Part shown: one piece after another, positions 8,001-14,996 of the stretch
Position numbering within the stretch: position 1 is the stretch's first letter
Layout of the letters: each line of letters begins with the position of its first letter
Assembly (NCBI RefSeq): GCF_002272865.1
Contig: NZ_MLAP01000013.1
Coordinates: 1 to 32,653, forward strand
Direction: 5' to 3'
Source: Helicobacter sp. 12S02634-8
Lineage (GTDB): Bacteria > Campylobacterota > Campylobacteria > Campylobacterales > Helicobacteraceae
Length of the DNA stretch: 32,653 nt
Program-made: the position numbers and the translations under genes
The notes under the pieces: model-generated
Databases searched by the model: none
Seen by the model: only the letters and a program-made list of their open reading frames with translations
What the model was told of the DNA's origin: nothing

Positions 8001-10633
8001 CACCAAGGCAAACAAATTCTCTTGAAATTGCCATGGTCTATAAAATCTTTACAATCAGCCTTAGAATCATATTTTCCACTCCCATATCCAAAATAAAGCT
8101 TTTGGGAAGCACGGGCAGAAAGATCTTGGTTCTCAAACAGGGGAACAAGTTCATAAGCAGGACTTAAATGCTCATAGTATTCAAATATGCTCTTATCAGA
8201 AGGCTTGAGATTCCCTATATCAGTTTTATCCTGATCTGCACTTTGGGCTTGCCACCACAAATAAGCATAGCCATTCTCTTGAATTTCATCTTGTCTGGGG
8301 GTGAAAGAAGCGTATGCAGAAAGCTTTTTTAAATTGCCCACCAAATAAACTGAAACATATTCACTGGGTTGAGAGCTATCATCTTTGAGTTGAGTGATAT
8401 AATTGGTTTTATCTTCCAATAAATTATAAATCAAATTGATCCCTGTGGTGTCTTTGAGAATCAGCTCATCAGCAATTTCTTTGTGTGTTAAGGGCTTTTC
8501 AGTCGCAAGGACAAAAATCTTATATTGAGAAGGAATATCCCCTGGACTAGTAAGAGGGGGCTGTCCATGATTGAGTCTAATGAGATAATTGGGAATATTT
8601 TTCTTATCTTGTCCAATGGCTTGATAAAGCTCTGCTAGCAATGTTCCCCTAGTTCCACCTTCACCATTAGGATCAGTAGCAACATCTCCCCCTGAAGCAG
8701 AGAGGGCATAAGCCCTAGAACGCACAGGACCTTTTACTTGAGTGGGATAAAGCTTATTGGTAAATAGCTTTTCTTCAATGAAAAACTTATGTTCCCCCAA
8801 TTCATTGAGAATATCTGAATAGACTTTGAATATAGGTGCATCACTCTCCCTACCTCCTTCTATCCAACTCAAAGATGTTTCATTGAAATGTCTGAATTTA
8901 TCCTGATTGTCTTTATAATCTGAAAAATTGTAACCTTTATCCACATAAAACGAATGCAATTTATTATCTGAACCAAGCATATAATAATACTTGGATCGGA
9001 AATGAACCCTTTGAGTGCCAGCATTGGCATAATAATTCTGATCGGAAGTTTCTAGCTCAACCATCACATATAAATAAGCCTTCTTGCCATATAGACCATC
9101 ACTGGGCTTGAACCTAGCATAAATCTCCTGTCCTTTTGTCCTGACTGCATAGCTACTTTGTCGAGCAGAACCTAAGACTTTAGAAACTGCATAAGTCTGA
9201 TCTTGGATCATATTTGTAAAAGCTCTGTCCTTGCCCTCTTCTTTGATTTTGTTTTGATAATTTGCCATATCATTACTAGCTAAAACTCGAGGTCGAACAG
9301 TCCCTGAAACAACTGCTCCATTTTTAATGGTTTGTATAGCATTGCCCTGACCATCAAAAACCGTTTCATTTAAAATAGGAGCATTATTCTCCCTAGCAGC
9401 TATGCAGTCATTATTCTTACACGAATCACTCTCACCCCCTAAACACCCCTCCTTGAATCCAAAGAAGGAATCCACACTTAAAGCTGGACTCTCTAAAGAA
9501 CAAACCCCACTTGCATAACAACTTGCAGAACAAGTATTTTTATTGGAAAATGTTCCATCTTCATTATCCCCAATCTTATTTGCCTTGCATATTAAAATAC
9601 GCTCTCCTGTGTTACTCACCAATTCCACCAAATCTGATTTTGAGCAAGTATTTTTAGCAGCAGGCTTGTTTGCGATATTTTGCTGGGAGCAGACAAAACG
9701 ATTGACTTTAGGGATAAGGAAAAGGGCTTTTGAGATCATAACCTTTAGAGGATTATCATCATTAAAACCTGATAAATCAGCATCTTTTGAAACAATAAAT
9801 TCTAACTTGACTGATTTGATTTTGCTGTTGATGGTATATTTTTTCTTCTCTCCACCATTTTTGAATATCTGGGAGCTTTGGGCTTTAAGCATAAGATTAG
9901 TAGCCATAACCCTCTCAAAGCCACTTTCATCAATATAAGAAAAATTCATCAAAACATCTACATTATTTTTAATAGTAAATTCAAAAACCTTTATTTTGTT
10001 TTCAGTTGAAAAGCTCCTTTCAACTGCTGTAGAAAGATGGTCTTTTGAGAGTGCAAGTGCATCAGCAATGATCTCTTTTTGATCATCTATTTGTTTATCC
10101 AATGGATTTGTAACCGTTAAACACGCACTCATTACTCTACAATTGTTCTCACAATTACTTTTGGCTTTAGAAGGAGAATCCACAGCATCTGAGCTTGCGT
10201 AAGTAGTTCCATTTAAAGAACATCGATAATTAAAAAAGCTTTGTGAGCGTGCGAGATAACAAGTAGCCCTACCTGTTTGTTTTGCCACATTCCCCAAAAC
10301 ATTAATAGAAGCTTCCATTGCCTTTTTTCTGACCCCAAGCCGTTCAGATTTAACATAGCCCCCAATCCCCTTTGCTCCCATATCATCAGGATCATCAGTT
10401 TGTGGTCCAAATCGATCAGCCACAGGACCATCTTTAAAACTATTTGTATCTTGAGAGTTTGCTGCATCTAAAACATCTTCAGAATACATCTTTCCCAAAG
10501 TATCTTGAAGGAGAAAGTTGTTAGGAGATTGTGGAGTGTTTTGTTGGGATTTATTATAGAGATCTCGGATATTGACATCTCCTCCGTATAACAAGACAAA
10601 AACAAACATTGACAGATAGGCGATTCTTTTCAT
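5051..10633 (-). CDS. traN: Giant TraN-like mating-pair stabilisation protein
   Basis: This protein has about 1860 residues, roughly three times F-plasmid TraN (602). I chose the ATG at 10633 because GGGGAG lies just upstream and a signal peptide follows (MKRIAYLSMFVFVLLYG). It is very cysteine-rich. The N-terminal part (GRATCYLARSQSFFNYRC) resembles the first Cys block of TraN, and residues about 1000-1200 hold a dense Cys block typical of the family. It ends KYKCCQDF, matching the internal CCKD of TraN, after which the remaining TraN C-terminus is found in the next gene. Two long related repeats lie at about residues 1450-1600 and 1635-1790, each starting LIEL-D-LIP-K and containing LSYG-RT, WDxPxVNG and NFNK. 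It probably acts as an outer-membrane adhesin contacting the recipient cell. Cargo or adhesin domains in the extra length are unidentified. Confidence 0.75.
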   Translation of the reverse strand: MKRIAYLSMFVFVLLYGGDVNIRDLYNKSQQNTPQSPNNFLLQDTLGKMYSEDVLDAANSQDTNSFKDGPVADRFGPQTDDPDDMGAKGIGGYVKSERLGVRKKAMEASINVLGNVAKQTGRATCYLARSQSFFNYRCSLNGTTYASSDAVDSPSKAKSNCENNCRVMSACLTVTNPLDKQIDDQKEIIADALALSKDHLSTAVERSFSTENKIKVFEFTIKNNVDVLMNFSYIDESGFERVMATNLMLKAQSSQIFKNGGEKKKYTINSKIKSVKLEFIVSKDADLSGFNDDNPLKVMISKALFLIPKVNRFVCSQQNIANKPAAKNTCSKSDLVELVSNTGERILICKANKIGDNEDGTFSNKNTCSASCYASGVCSLESPALSVDSFFGFKEGCLGGESDSCKNNDCIAARENNAPILNETVFDGQGNAIQTIKNGAVVSGTVRPRVLASNDMANYQNKIKEEGKDRAFTNMIQDQTYAVSKVLGSARQSSYAVRTKGQEIYARFKPSDGLYGKKAYLYVMVELETSDQNYYANAGTQRVHFRSKYYYMLGSDNKLHSFYVDKGYNFSDYKDNQDKFRHFNETSLSWIEGGRESDAPIFKVYSDILNELGEHKFFIEEKLFTNKLYPTQVKGPVRSRAYALSASGGDVATDPNGEGGTRGTLLAELYQAIGQDKKNIPNYLIRLNHGQPPLTSPGDIPSQYKIFVLATEKPLTHKEIADELILKDTTGINLIYNLLEDKTNYITQLKDDSSQPSEYVSVYLVGNLKKLSAYASFTPRQDEIQENGYAYLWWQAQSADQDKTDIGNLKPSDKSIFEYYEHLSPAYELVPLFENQDLSARASQKLYFGYGSGKYDSKADCKDFIDHGNFKRICLPWWRIEREYDSKIDKTIPDESFQKAMRAMSIPMAGKLVEVCTQIDPAANAIFNGEAQKVNCTSYYNKLAGDDCFTNPMQRKCFYDNCPTKIKENCKLVQTLAFSNLKSEIATPNPLDKDGIQTSLQDTRLETKSYTYECPASKGSLINHVCLKQEQVTMNPANCNESSVVSDEDKIKLHSNYIYCDTHRPIMDASGNLTGFKGTCPNTKKEVVCGINQMQTTTKTCTVPLFETETYEDVQVETVQRVCKDVSVNVSKGDEDIYLADPTCLRTNTAADSRKGSFTASFTNNQVGGTLIVSENYKDQEKIDYCKYEGIKHGSLPKDCRDSGHGVMNFRAQINDSQQIIFATQIGTLNNGENINGIILNLGLPELGDPTYRKIVIHNDIVPSWAPALNILNAFTLFRKPFKQEGYGLGDYFLENGYSRPFRALIQDTYFNDSLNYYAPALAGQVGYGVIQLAPETTGSNFNSAPWVQRTYLMPDRYKNPGDCKCISNNCDFESWYDVDKDYRCNYHPISRLKVFNNATLGVSIILPTPSDYEFSFYNKAGQLIAKESISRVRLTATPAGTLQNISLVSDLKTSRMIELQDKLIPQKEKEIQDLKDTIASISPIQEVVLSYGARTQREKREEKKGHGCKFIEHIFWSKYNIYECTYWDVPLVNGGNNSSLFNRIASQGVKVNERVCVGNYAPSTGPDTNFNKLLGQGDCDYQKRLETLQKELEDFKTELKEESPRRCSNDPWSPIGGGTLFGQDSISGSAGTLMIKTPRLIELEDVLIPKKQNELQAYIDEVNSIYSSNVVEVTLSYGKRTEQIESDDNDYERSHPNCRYNTSPTAGVYYYDCDFWDIPFVNGEKNVDLFKRLSAQGAKVNEKIVVTHYDPSKPKDPNFNKIIGKDYQKKIDLLEKQLEVLEQEEALEATKTKVAPACEFNRDLTYLRDNSIYSIGILDKETGDVTIKKLEFPFPFANRIFFTYLKSVEERKYKCCQDF
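5260..6290 (-). repeat. Two internal protein repeats of about 150 residues in the giant TraN
   Basis: Copy 1 is encoded at about 6280-5830 and copy 2 at about 5720-5260. Shared elements in order are LIELxDxLIPxK, VxLSYGxRT, a Cys pair around YECTYWD/YYDCDFWD, PxVNGxxN, LFxRxxxQGxKVNE, PxxxxxxxNFNKxxG, DYQK and a closing heptad-like segment. The repeats start and end in coiled-coil-like stretches, so they may build an extended stalk. Confidence 0.75.
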
Positions 10634-10989
10634 TCTACTCCCCATTTCTTAAAGTAATTCATTTGTGCTATAATCATCTCGTTCAAGTTGGCAACTTGGA
10701 TAAAAAAGAATTTGAGCCTATTTTTGGATAGCCCGATCCTCACAAGGGATTGGGTTTTTTTTTGGTCTTTTGGGACAGGGGTGGGAATCCAAAAATAGGA
10801 GTCCATAATGACCCCAACAGATGTTATTGCACTTATAAGCGTGATTATCATGCTATTTAGAGAGGAGATCAGAGACCTAATCTTTAAACCTCGCTCTAAA
10901 TAAATAAGTGCCGTTTCAAATTCCCCTCCTATGAGATTAGCCACCTCAAGGAGGGCTTTTATTTCTCTTTTATCTCCTAGATTTTCCAT
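10630..10989 (-). CDS. Small hypothetical protein, possibly degenerate, overlapping the start of giant TraN
   Basis: The ATG at 10989 has AGGA five bases upstream. The first 35 residues (from MENLGDKREIKALLEVAN) look like a real soluble N-terminus, followed by a hydrophobic stretch (NSMIITLISAITSVGVIM) and then a low-quality tail that simply translates a hairpin repeat. Gene order helps: after the intact nuclease gene at 14502-14996 there is a ten-codon ORF (MMDSISKRQ, 14492-14463) in the equivalent position, which may be a remnant of the same small gene. The ORF lies antisense to a + strand unit at 10666-10970, so only one of the two may be real. Function unknown. Confidence 0.3.
   Translation of the reverse strand: MENLGDKREIKALLEVANLIGGEFETALIYLERGLKIRSLISSLNSMIITLISAITSVGVIMDSYFWIPTPVPKDQKKTQSLVRIGLSKNRLKFFFIQVANLNEMIIAQMNYFKKWGVE
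10666..10674 (+). promoter_or_regulatory. Extended -10 promoter TGCTATAAT, antisense to the tra operon
   Basis: This is a perfect extended -10 element with an expected start at about 10681. The transcript would begin with a hairpin (CAAGTTG 10684-10690 and CAACTTG 10692-10698) and lead to the small ORF at 10808. Confidence 0.5.
10717..10799 (+). promoter_or_regulatory. Leader hairpin that can sequester the ribosome site of the 31-codon ORF
   Basis: CCTATTTTTGGAT (10717-10729) pairs perfectly over 13 bp with ATCCAAAAATAGG (10787-10799); the right arm contains the AGG of the AGGAG ribosome site at 10797-10801. Inside lies a second stem, CCCGATCC with GGATTGGG (10732-10739, 10747-10754), followed by nine Ts, which could itself act as an intrinsic terminator and shorten the transcript to about 80 nt. 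Confidence 0.45.
10808..10903 (+). CDS. 31-residue hydrophobic peptide, candidate type I toxin
   Basis: The ORF starts ATG with AGGAG six bases upstream and reads MTPTDVIALISVIIMLFREE, then a charged, basic end finishing KPRSK. A short hydrophobic helix with a charged C-terminal tail is the form of small membrane toxins such as TisB or Fst; there is no sequence family match that I can claim. It has its own extended -10 (10666), a structured leader that can hide its ribosome site, and a possible terminator at 10924-10955. It lies antisense to the ORF at 10630-10989, which is the main argument against it. Short ORFs also arise by chance. Confidence 0.4.
   Translation: MTPTDVIALISVIIMLFREEIRDLIFKPRSK
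10924..10962 (+). terminator. Possible intrinsic terminator after the 31-codon ORF
   Basis: CCCTCCT (10924-10930) and AGGAGGG (10949-10955) form a 7-bp stem with an 18-nt loop, followed by a T-rich run (CTTTTATTT). The T run is interrupted, so strength is uncertain. Confidence 0.35.
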
Positions 10990-10997
10990 CTTTTTCC

Positions 10998-11264
10998 TCA
11001 TAATGCTTTGCTACTAAAGGATTTTTAAAACCCATAGGCTTATTAAGATTTCGGTCAGAATAAAAGAATATAATGACATTTCCATTGTGATGAATGGAGA
11101 AAAATAAAAGACTAAAGCCTTAGTGTGGCACAGCCCAATTCCTTTATGGGATTGGGTTTTTTTAGTCTTTTGGAGCGTAGCATCACCTGCGCCCTTTATG
11201 TTTTCAATATGGCAACCCCTTACACACATTGTTATTCCTTCAATCAATTTGCTTTCCTCATATC
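10998..11264 (-). pseudogene. Decayed second copy of the BECR-like nuclease gene
   Basis: Bases 10998-11066 are identical to 14515-14583, the 3' end of the intact gene at 14502-14996. The other end, about 11195-11264, still encodes recognisable N-terminal sequence (ESKLIEGITMCVRGCHIENI, compare LIEEAIIESIVMYVRGFHNR). The middle is missing and replaced by a hairpin element (11106-11171), and the C-terminal piece is out of frame, so the 84-codon ORF crossing this stretch is not a functional protein. The near-perfect match at one end and strong divergence at the other suggest repeated recombination or gene conversion. Confidence 0.7.
11106..11171. repeat. Hairpin element with terminator-like core inside the nuclease pseudogene
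   Basis: Outer arms AAAAGACTAAA (11106-11116) and TTTAGTCTTTT (11161-11171) are perfect complements over 11 bp. The inner stem CCCAATTCC (11134-11142) with GGGATTGGG (11148-11156) is followed by seven Ts on the + strand. The core GGGATTGGG, T run and GTCTTTTGG are shared with the hairpin at 10732-10775, so these are two copies of one small element. It can act as a + strand terminator. Confidence 0.55.
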
Positions 11265-11825
11265 TCATTTTGGCTCAATCAACTCAAAATAATACTTCTT
11301 ATAACTCTTATCAAAATCCCCCACACGAGAGAAAAAATCACTCAAAGTTACATCTCCACTAGCTAAAAACTTATTATCACAATCACTAAAGGCAAAGTTT
11401 CTCCCTACAGGGCAATAGGCTAAAACATAAGCAGGGACTCTTTTGACATTAAAAGCACGAAAGATGGGAGGGTGGATTTTGATAGCACCAGGAGTATTCT
11501 TGTCATAAATAGCTTGGAGGAAGCCCAAAATATCTTTGGGAAAGCCCCTTAAAATGATTTTTCCCTCAATCCTCTCCCCTTTTTGCTTTAGCTTATAAAT
11601 AGAAGCATTGAAGCGCTTAGCCCCCAAATCCAATTCGCTTGTAGTTAGGTAGAATATAGTCAAGCTTTTTTCTTGACTCTGCTTTAACAATTCAAGGCTT
11701 TCTTGATAGACCTCAAATTGTCTTGGAGTTAAAAGCGACTTAGCAACCTTTGGATCTACAATATCTTGAGCTAACAAACCCTGATGGAGTCCTAACAACA
11801 GCAAAGTTACATATAGAAATTTCAT
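11265..11825 (-). CDS. trbC: TrbC, F-type conjugation periplasmic protein
   Basis: This protein has 186 residues with a signal peptide (MKFLYVTLLLLGLHQGLLAQ). The C-terminal half carries the TrbC F-type signature: a LRGFPKDI segment followed by IHPPIFRAFNVKRVPAYVLA. In F plasmids TrbC is periplasmic and acts with TraW in pilus assembly; here too traW and traU lie directly upstream. The length is close to F TrbC (212). It starts 9 bases after the traU stop. Confidence 0.85.
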   Translation of the reverse strand: MKFLYVTLLLLGLHQGLLAQDIVDPKVAKSLLTPRQFEVYQESLELLKQSQEKSLTIFYLTTSELDLGAKRFNASIYKLKQKGERIEGKIILRGFPKDILGFLQAIYDKNTPGAIKIHPPIFRAFNVKRVPAYVLAYCPVGRNFAFSDCDNKFLASGDVTLSDFFSRVGDFDKSYKKYYFELIEPK

Positions 11826-11834
11826 TTTCTGTCC

Positions 11835-12872
11835 TTACTTACAATGGGTTTGTCCCATACAATAATCACGAGTTCGCCAAATCCAGAAGAAATGATCATC
11901 ACCATCAGCAGGGGTGGATTTAAAATCGTAATGGAATCGCATTGCCCCAAATCTTTTAGCTTTCCCATAAGCAAGTTGAATATAATATTGGTCTTTGATA
12001 ATCACTGGAAAGAATCGATCCTTACACATTGAATCTGGGATTGATTGACCTTCTAAGAAAGCAAAGGTTGCATCGCTTGTCTTTCGAAGTTGAGAGGTTT
12101 CGTGCATTTGTGCCATAAGTCGCAATGCAATCATTTCAGAATTTTCAATAGGATCACCAATCTTTGTATAGCCTGTGTCAGTAGCTCCCATATTCCCTCG
12201 ACAACCATCACACCAATACAAGCTGTTTATAGGGAAACCAGCAGTTGCTGCTGCACAATCAGCCAAACAAGCCAAATCTGCTAATGGATTGACAAAAAGA
12301 GTTCTGCCAAAAGGCTTGGCTTGATTCATTCTGACCGATAAATCAGCACTCTGATACATGGGATCAACATCACTGATGTAAGTAGCAGTCATATCTGCTA
12401 ACCGATCAAAGCAAATAATGTCTGGCAAAGCTAGTCCAACCATCGACATAAAGGGAAAAATCAGAAAATTTGATTGTCTAAAACCTGTTGTGTTTGTCGC
12501 ACCACCTTCACCAGGTCTGGAAGTCCCTTGTTTGCCAAAGGTATCACTTCCGACATTCATACCCAATCCTACAAAATTCATGGGAGTATTAGAGCTTGAG
12601 AACCCCAATATAGGCTCAACCAAAGAAGCCTTAAAGCCAATGGGCATTGATGATGTTGAGTTCTCACATATGCAAACTTCTAGGGTAATTTCAAATTTAT
12701 CAGCAAATAAATCCCAATCAAGCGAAGAAAAGAAATCCAACATTGGGGACTTGGAAGGATTTGCCTTATTTGCAGCAGGACTAGCATCTGCACCAGAACT
12801 TCCTGAAGCATCTTGAGCTGCTAGAAGAAAAGACAGGGGCAAAAGACTACACAATAATATCTTTTTTATCAC
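11835..12872 (-). CDS. traU: TraU, F-type conjugation protein
   Basis: This protein has 345 residues, close to F TraU (330). The N-terminal signal peptide is followed by a short Gly/Ser/Ala-rich linker. Family features are the early Cys pair (LEVCICEN), the middle region DIICFDR-LADM with SDVDPMYQ, the paired cysteines around LACLADCAA and LYWCDGCRG, and the Cys-containing end. TraU is a disulfide-rich periplasmic protein needed for DNA transfer more than for pilus assembly. The start is GTG at 12872, overlapping the traW stop by 4 bases (translational coupling). Confidence 0.93.
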   Translation of the reverse strand: MIKKILLCSLLPLSFLLAAQDASGSSGADASPAANKANPSKSPMLDFFSSLDWDLFADKFEITLEVCICENSTSSMPIGFKASLVEPILGFSSSNTPMNFVGLGMNVGSDTFGKQGTSRPGEGGATNTTGFRQSNFLIFPFMSMVGLALPDIICFDRLADMTATYISDVDPMYQSADLSVRMNQAKPFGRTLFVNPLADLACLADCAAATAGFPINSLYWCDGCRGNMGATDTGYTKIGDPIENSEMIALRLMAQMHETSQLRKTSDATFAFLEGQSIPDSMCKDRFFPVIIKDQYYIQLAYGKAKRFGAMRFHYDFKSTPADGDDHFFWIWRTRDYCMGQTHCK

Positions 12873-13462
12873 TTTTTATCCTTTTCACGCTTGATTTTAT
12901 GTTCATGCACAATCAACATATCTCCCTTGAACTCTACTGTTGATGGCGTGCATTGCAAGTTGAGTTTTTCTTTGAGAAAATCACTCAATAAATATTTTTC
13001 AGGATATTTCTTCAACTTCTCAACACTCCCCTGATTAACCATCACAGGGGGCATTCCCTTGCGTGTTTTGAGCCAAAGAAGCTCATGGTGAGAATCTGTG
13101 TTGATGACTTCATAAATCAGATCAGGCATATTAAAATCTTTCTTGGGACTCTGCCCTGCCTTAATAGAAATATCTCCTTGTGGGATCTCAAGATCAAAGG
13201 GGGCTTTGTTATGCACCGACCAATCAGTTTTTCTCACGGTATCTTTTTGACAAAAAGGCAATGGCACATGCCCTACTAAAGCTTCTTTTATCGAATCTAC
13301 TAATTCTTTTTTGAACTTTTCTTTATCAAGCTTTTGGTAATTTTTAGCAATCTCATCAAAAAAATCTGGCTCTTTGATTTCATAAGTTTCCCCAATTACC
13401 CCCAAATCCTCCCAAGCAAGCAAGAACCCAGAAAACATCAAAAAAAGCATTAGTTTCTTCAT
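12869..13462 (-). CDS. traW: TraW, F-type pilus assembly protein
   Basis: This protein has 197 residues with a signal peptide ending near LLAWE. The mature N-terminus DLGVIGETYEIKEPDFFDEI is the hallmark of TraW (DLG-xGxTYxIxExD). Later comes LPFCQ and a C-terminal CTPSTVEF segment. TraW is periplasmic and interacts with TrbC. It overlaps traU and the upstream gene by 4 bases each. Confidence 0.88.
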   Translation of the reverse strand: MKKLMLFLMFSGFLLAWEDLGVIGETYEIKEPDFFDEIAKNYQKLDKEKFKKELVDSIKEALVGHVPLPFCQKDTVRKTDWSVHNKAPFDLEIPQGDISIKAGQSPKKDFNMPDLIYEVINTDSHHELLWLKTRKGMPPVMVNQGSVEKLKKYPEKYLLSDFLKEKLNLQCTPSTVEFKGDMLIVHEHKIKREKDKK

Positions 13463-14103
13463 TTCTCAGCCTTTGCTTGCATCAAAACTCGAATAATAGA
13501 ATCGCTATAAGGTGTGAAAGCACAGAGGTGATAGGCTTTCTTGAGCTTGCTCCTTCCTGCTCTCTCATCTTTGATAACACCACCAAAACCATTTAGGAAG
13601 TAATACCCATCTAAAAATAGTCCCTTGCAATTATTGTTTTTACTCAATTTTTGGATCAAATCAAAATAAACTCCCTGATATTTAGGACTATTTTTACCCA
13701 ATATCTCAATCAAGAAAGTTGCTATAAATGCCCCTGCCAAATTGTTTTCTTTTTCGACACTTTGAAGAAAATATCCCAAAGCTTTTTGATAGTCAGGATA
13801 ACTCACCTTAACTTTCTTCTTTTTCCCAGGTGGTGTGAGCATCTCATGTTTGAAGTTTGATTGCACATAAAGCATTTCAAGACCCTTGCGATATAAAGGA
13901 GTGTCTTTAATAAGCACTTTCCTAGGAGAAGAAGCAAGGTATTGTTCTTCATATGGGTAATAATGCTTTGTGGTGGGCTTGCTTGGAGTTTGAGCCAAGA
14001 GAGCATAGGAACACAGAAAAAGACAAGCAAAGACACGCACACAAAAGAAAAATGAGTTCTTGGGAGCTTTTTGTTGGCAATAATTTTGAACGATTCTTTT
14101 CAT
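13459..14103 (-). CDS. Exported Sel1/TPR-like repeat protein
   Basis: This protein has 214 residues. A basic N-terminus followed by a hydrophobic segment (VRVFACLFLCSYALLA) indicates export. Residues about 95-205 contain helical repeats with Sel1-like spacing (YPDYQKALGYFLQSVEKENN, and later LDGYYFLNGFGGVIKDER-GRSKLKKAY). The two cysteines (NNNCKG, HLCAF) resemble the Cys-rich Sel1 proteins of Helicobacter. It is coupled to traW and the 117-residue gene by 4-base overlaps. It may be a periplasmic scaffold for the secretion channel; this is inference. Confidence 0.6.
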   Translation of the reverse strand: MKRIVQNYCQQKAPKNSFFFCVRVFACLFLCSYALLAQTPSKPTTKHYYPYEEQYLASSPRKVLIKDTPLYRKGLEMLYVQSNFKHEMLTPPGKKKKVKVSYPDYQKALGYFLQSVEKENNLAGAFIATFLIEILGKNSPKYQGVYFDLIQKLSKNNNCKGLFLDGYYFLNGFGGVIKDERAGRSKLKKAYHLCAFTPYSDSIIRVLMQAKAEK

Positions 14104-14453
14104 GACACTGCTTGTCCTTTCATTGATTGACTGATATACTGCTTTTGTAAGGTCTGGATGATCTTCTTTTGTTCTTTATTTACAGATCGTTTTAAGATCC
14201 TATCCAATGCCCCTAGCACTCTTTGTTTTTCATCATCAAAGCTTGAAAATTTTAAAGATTGTCTGATATTTTCAACCCCCACATCTACAGATGAGCTTTT
14301 ACTCCCAGCATAGATTGCAGCAAATACCTCTTGTGTATGTTTAAATAACTCAGGATTTTCACAAGAAATTTTTTTGATATGAAGCAATGCTTCCTTATCT
14401 CCACCCAGAGCTTTTACCAAGCTCATACCTAGCCCAATTAATACTGCTTCCAT
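14100..14453 (-). CDS. Small helical protein of unknown function
   Basis: This protein has 117 residues. I chose the ATG at 14453 because AGGAG lies five bases upstream; a GTG three bases earlier is also possible. The N-terminus (MEAVLIGLGMSLVKALGGDK) could be a weak membrane-associated helix; the rest is predicted helical and charged (RVLGALDRILKRSVNKEQKK). No family recognised. It sits just downstream of the nuclease-like gene and overlaps the Sel1-like gene by 4 bases, so an immunity or chaperone role for the former is one possibility, without direct evidence. Confidence 0.6.
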   Translation of the reverse strand: MEAVLIGLGMSLVKALGGDKEALLHIKKISCENPELFKHTQEVFAAIYAGSKSSSVDVGVENIRQSLKFSSFDDEKQRVLGALDRILKRSVNKEQKKIIQTLQKQYISQSMKGQAVS

Positions 14454-14501
14454 CACTTCTCCTTATTGTCTTTTGCTGATTGAGTCCATCATTTTTCCTC
14501 T

Positions 14502-14996
14502 TTACTTTGATTCTTCATAATGCTTTGCTACTAAAGGATTTTTAAAACCCATAGGCTTATTAAGATTTCGGTCAGAATAAAAGGATATAATTTGATTGCT
14601 CGATGGAAGGTTCGCTAGATGTGTGGCGACTAAGTCGGGCAAAATTTTATCTATCACAGCTCTAAATCGCACTCTATTTTCATTTTCCCACTCATAAATC
14701 TTTGCACCATTTTTATCAGTAAAAGACTCTTTAAATAGCTTAGAATATTCTCGTATCGATTTGCCTAGATTCACCAGTTCTTCAATGCTGATATATCCTT
14801 GTGCATCTTTTTCTAAGTGCAATTTAATATGCTTAGCTCCAAGTCCCTTATTTTTCTTTCTATTGTGGAACCCCCTAACATACATCACTATCGATTCAAT
14901 GATTGCCTCCTCAATGAGTTCAATGTCAGCTTGTATGGGTGTAGCCCTCTTTTCATTAAAAGTTACATTGTAGATACCTAATTGTTCTTTTCTCAT
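14502..14996 (-). CDS. Possible BECR-fold (barnase/EndoU/colicin-like) nuclease domain protein
   Basis: This protein has 164 residues. The order of conserved-looking elements, GLGAKHIKLH (about 52-61), GYISIEELVNLGKSIREY (about 67-84), then an acidic/basic strand pair around YEWENENRVRFRAVID and IISFYSDRN near the end, resembles phage-associated BECR nuclease domains, where a His in a GxxHI-x-x-H element is catalytic. This is recognition by pattern only. There is no signal peptide. It overlaps the transglycosylase gene by 4 bases, and a decayed duplicate lies at 10998-11264. If the domain call is right, it could be a toxin or a substrate of the secretion system; otherwise it is an unknown element-specific protein. 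Confidence 0.45.
   Translation of the reverse strand: MRKEQLGIYNVTFNEKRATPIQADIELIEEAIIESIVMYVRGFHNRKKNKGLGAKHIKLHLEKDAQGYISIEELVNLGKSIREYSKLFKESFTDKNGAKIYEWENENRVRFRAVIDKILPDLVATHLANLPSSNQIISFYSDRNLNKPMGFKNPLVAKHYEESK

Noticed and set aside
9543-9938. 131-codon + strand ORF inside the giant traN gene
   Set aside because: The minus-strand frame is continuous over 5.6 kb with a signal peptide and cysteine pattern; the + ORF has no ribosome site or recognisable domain.
11014-11268. 84-codon minus-strand ORF as a functional gene
   Set aside because: Its ends match two separate parts of the intact nuclease-like gene, the last part out of frame, with a hairpin element between, so it is a remnant.
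12418-12816. 132-codon + strand ORF opposite traU
   Set aside because: TraU is a clear family member on the other strand; this is a mirror ORF.
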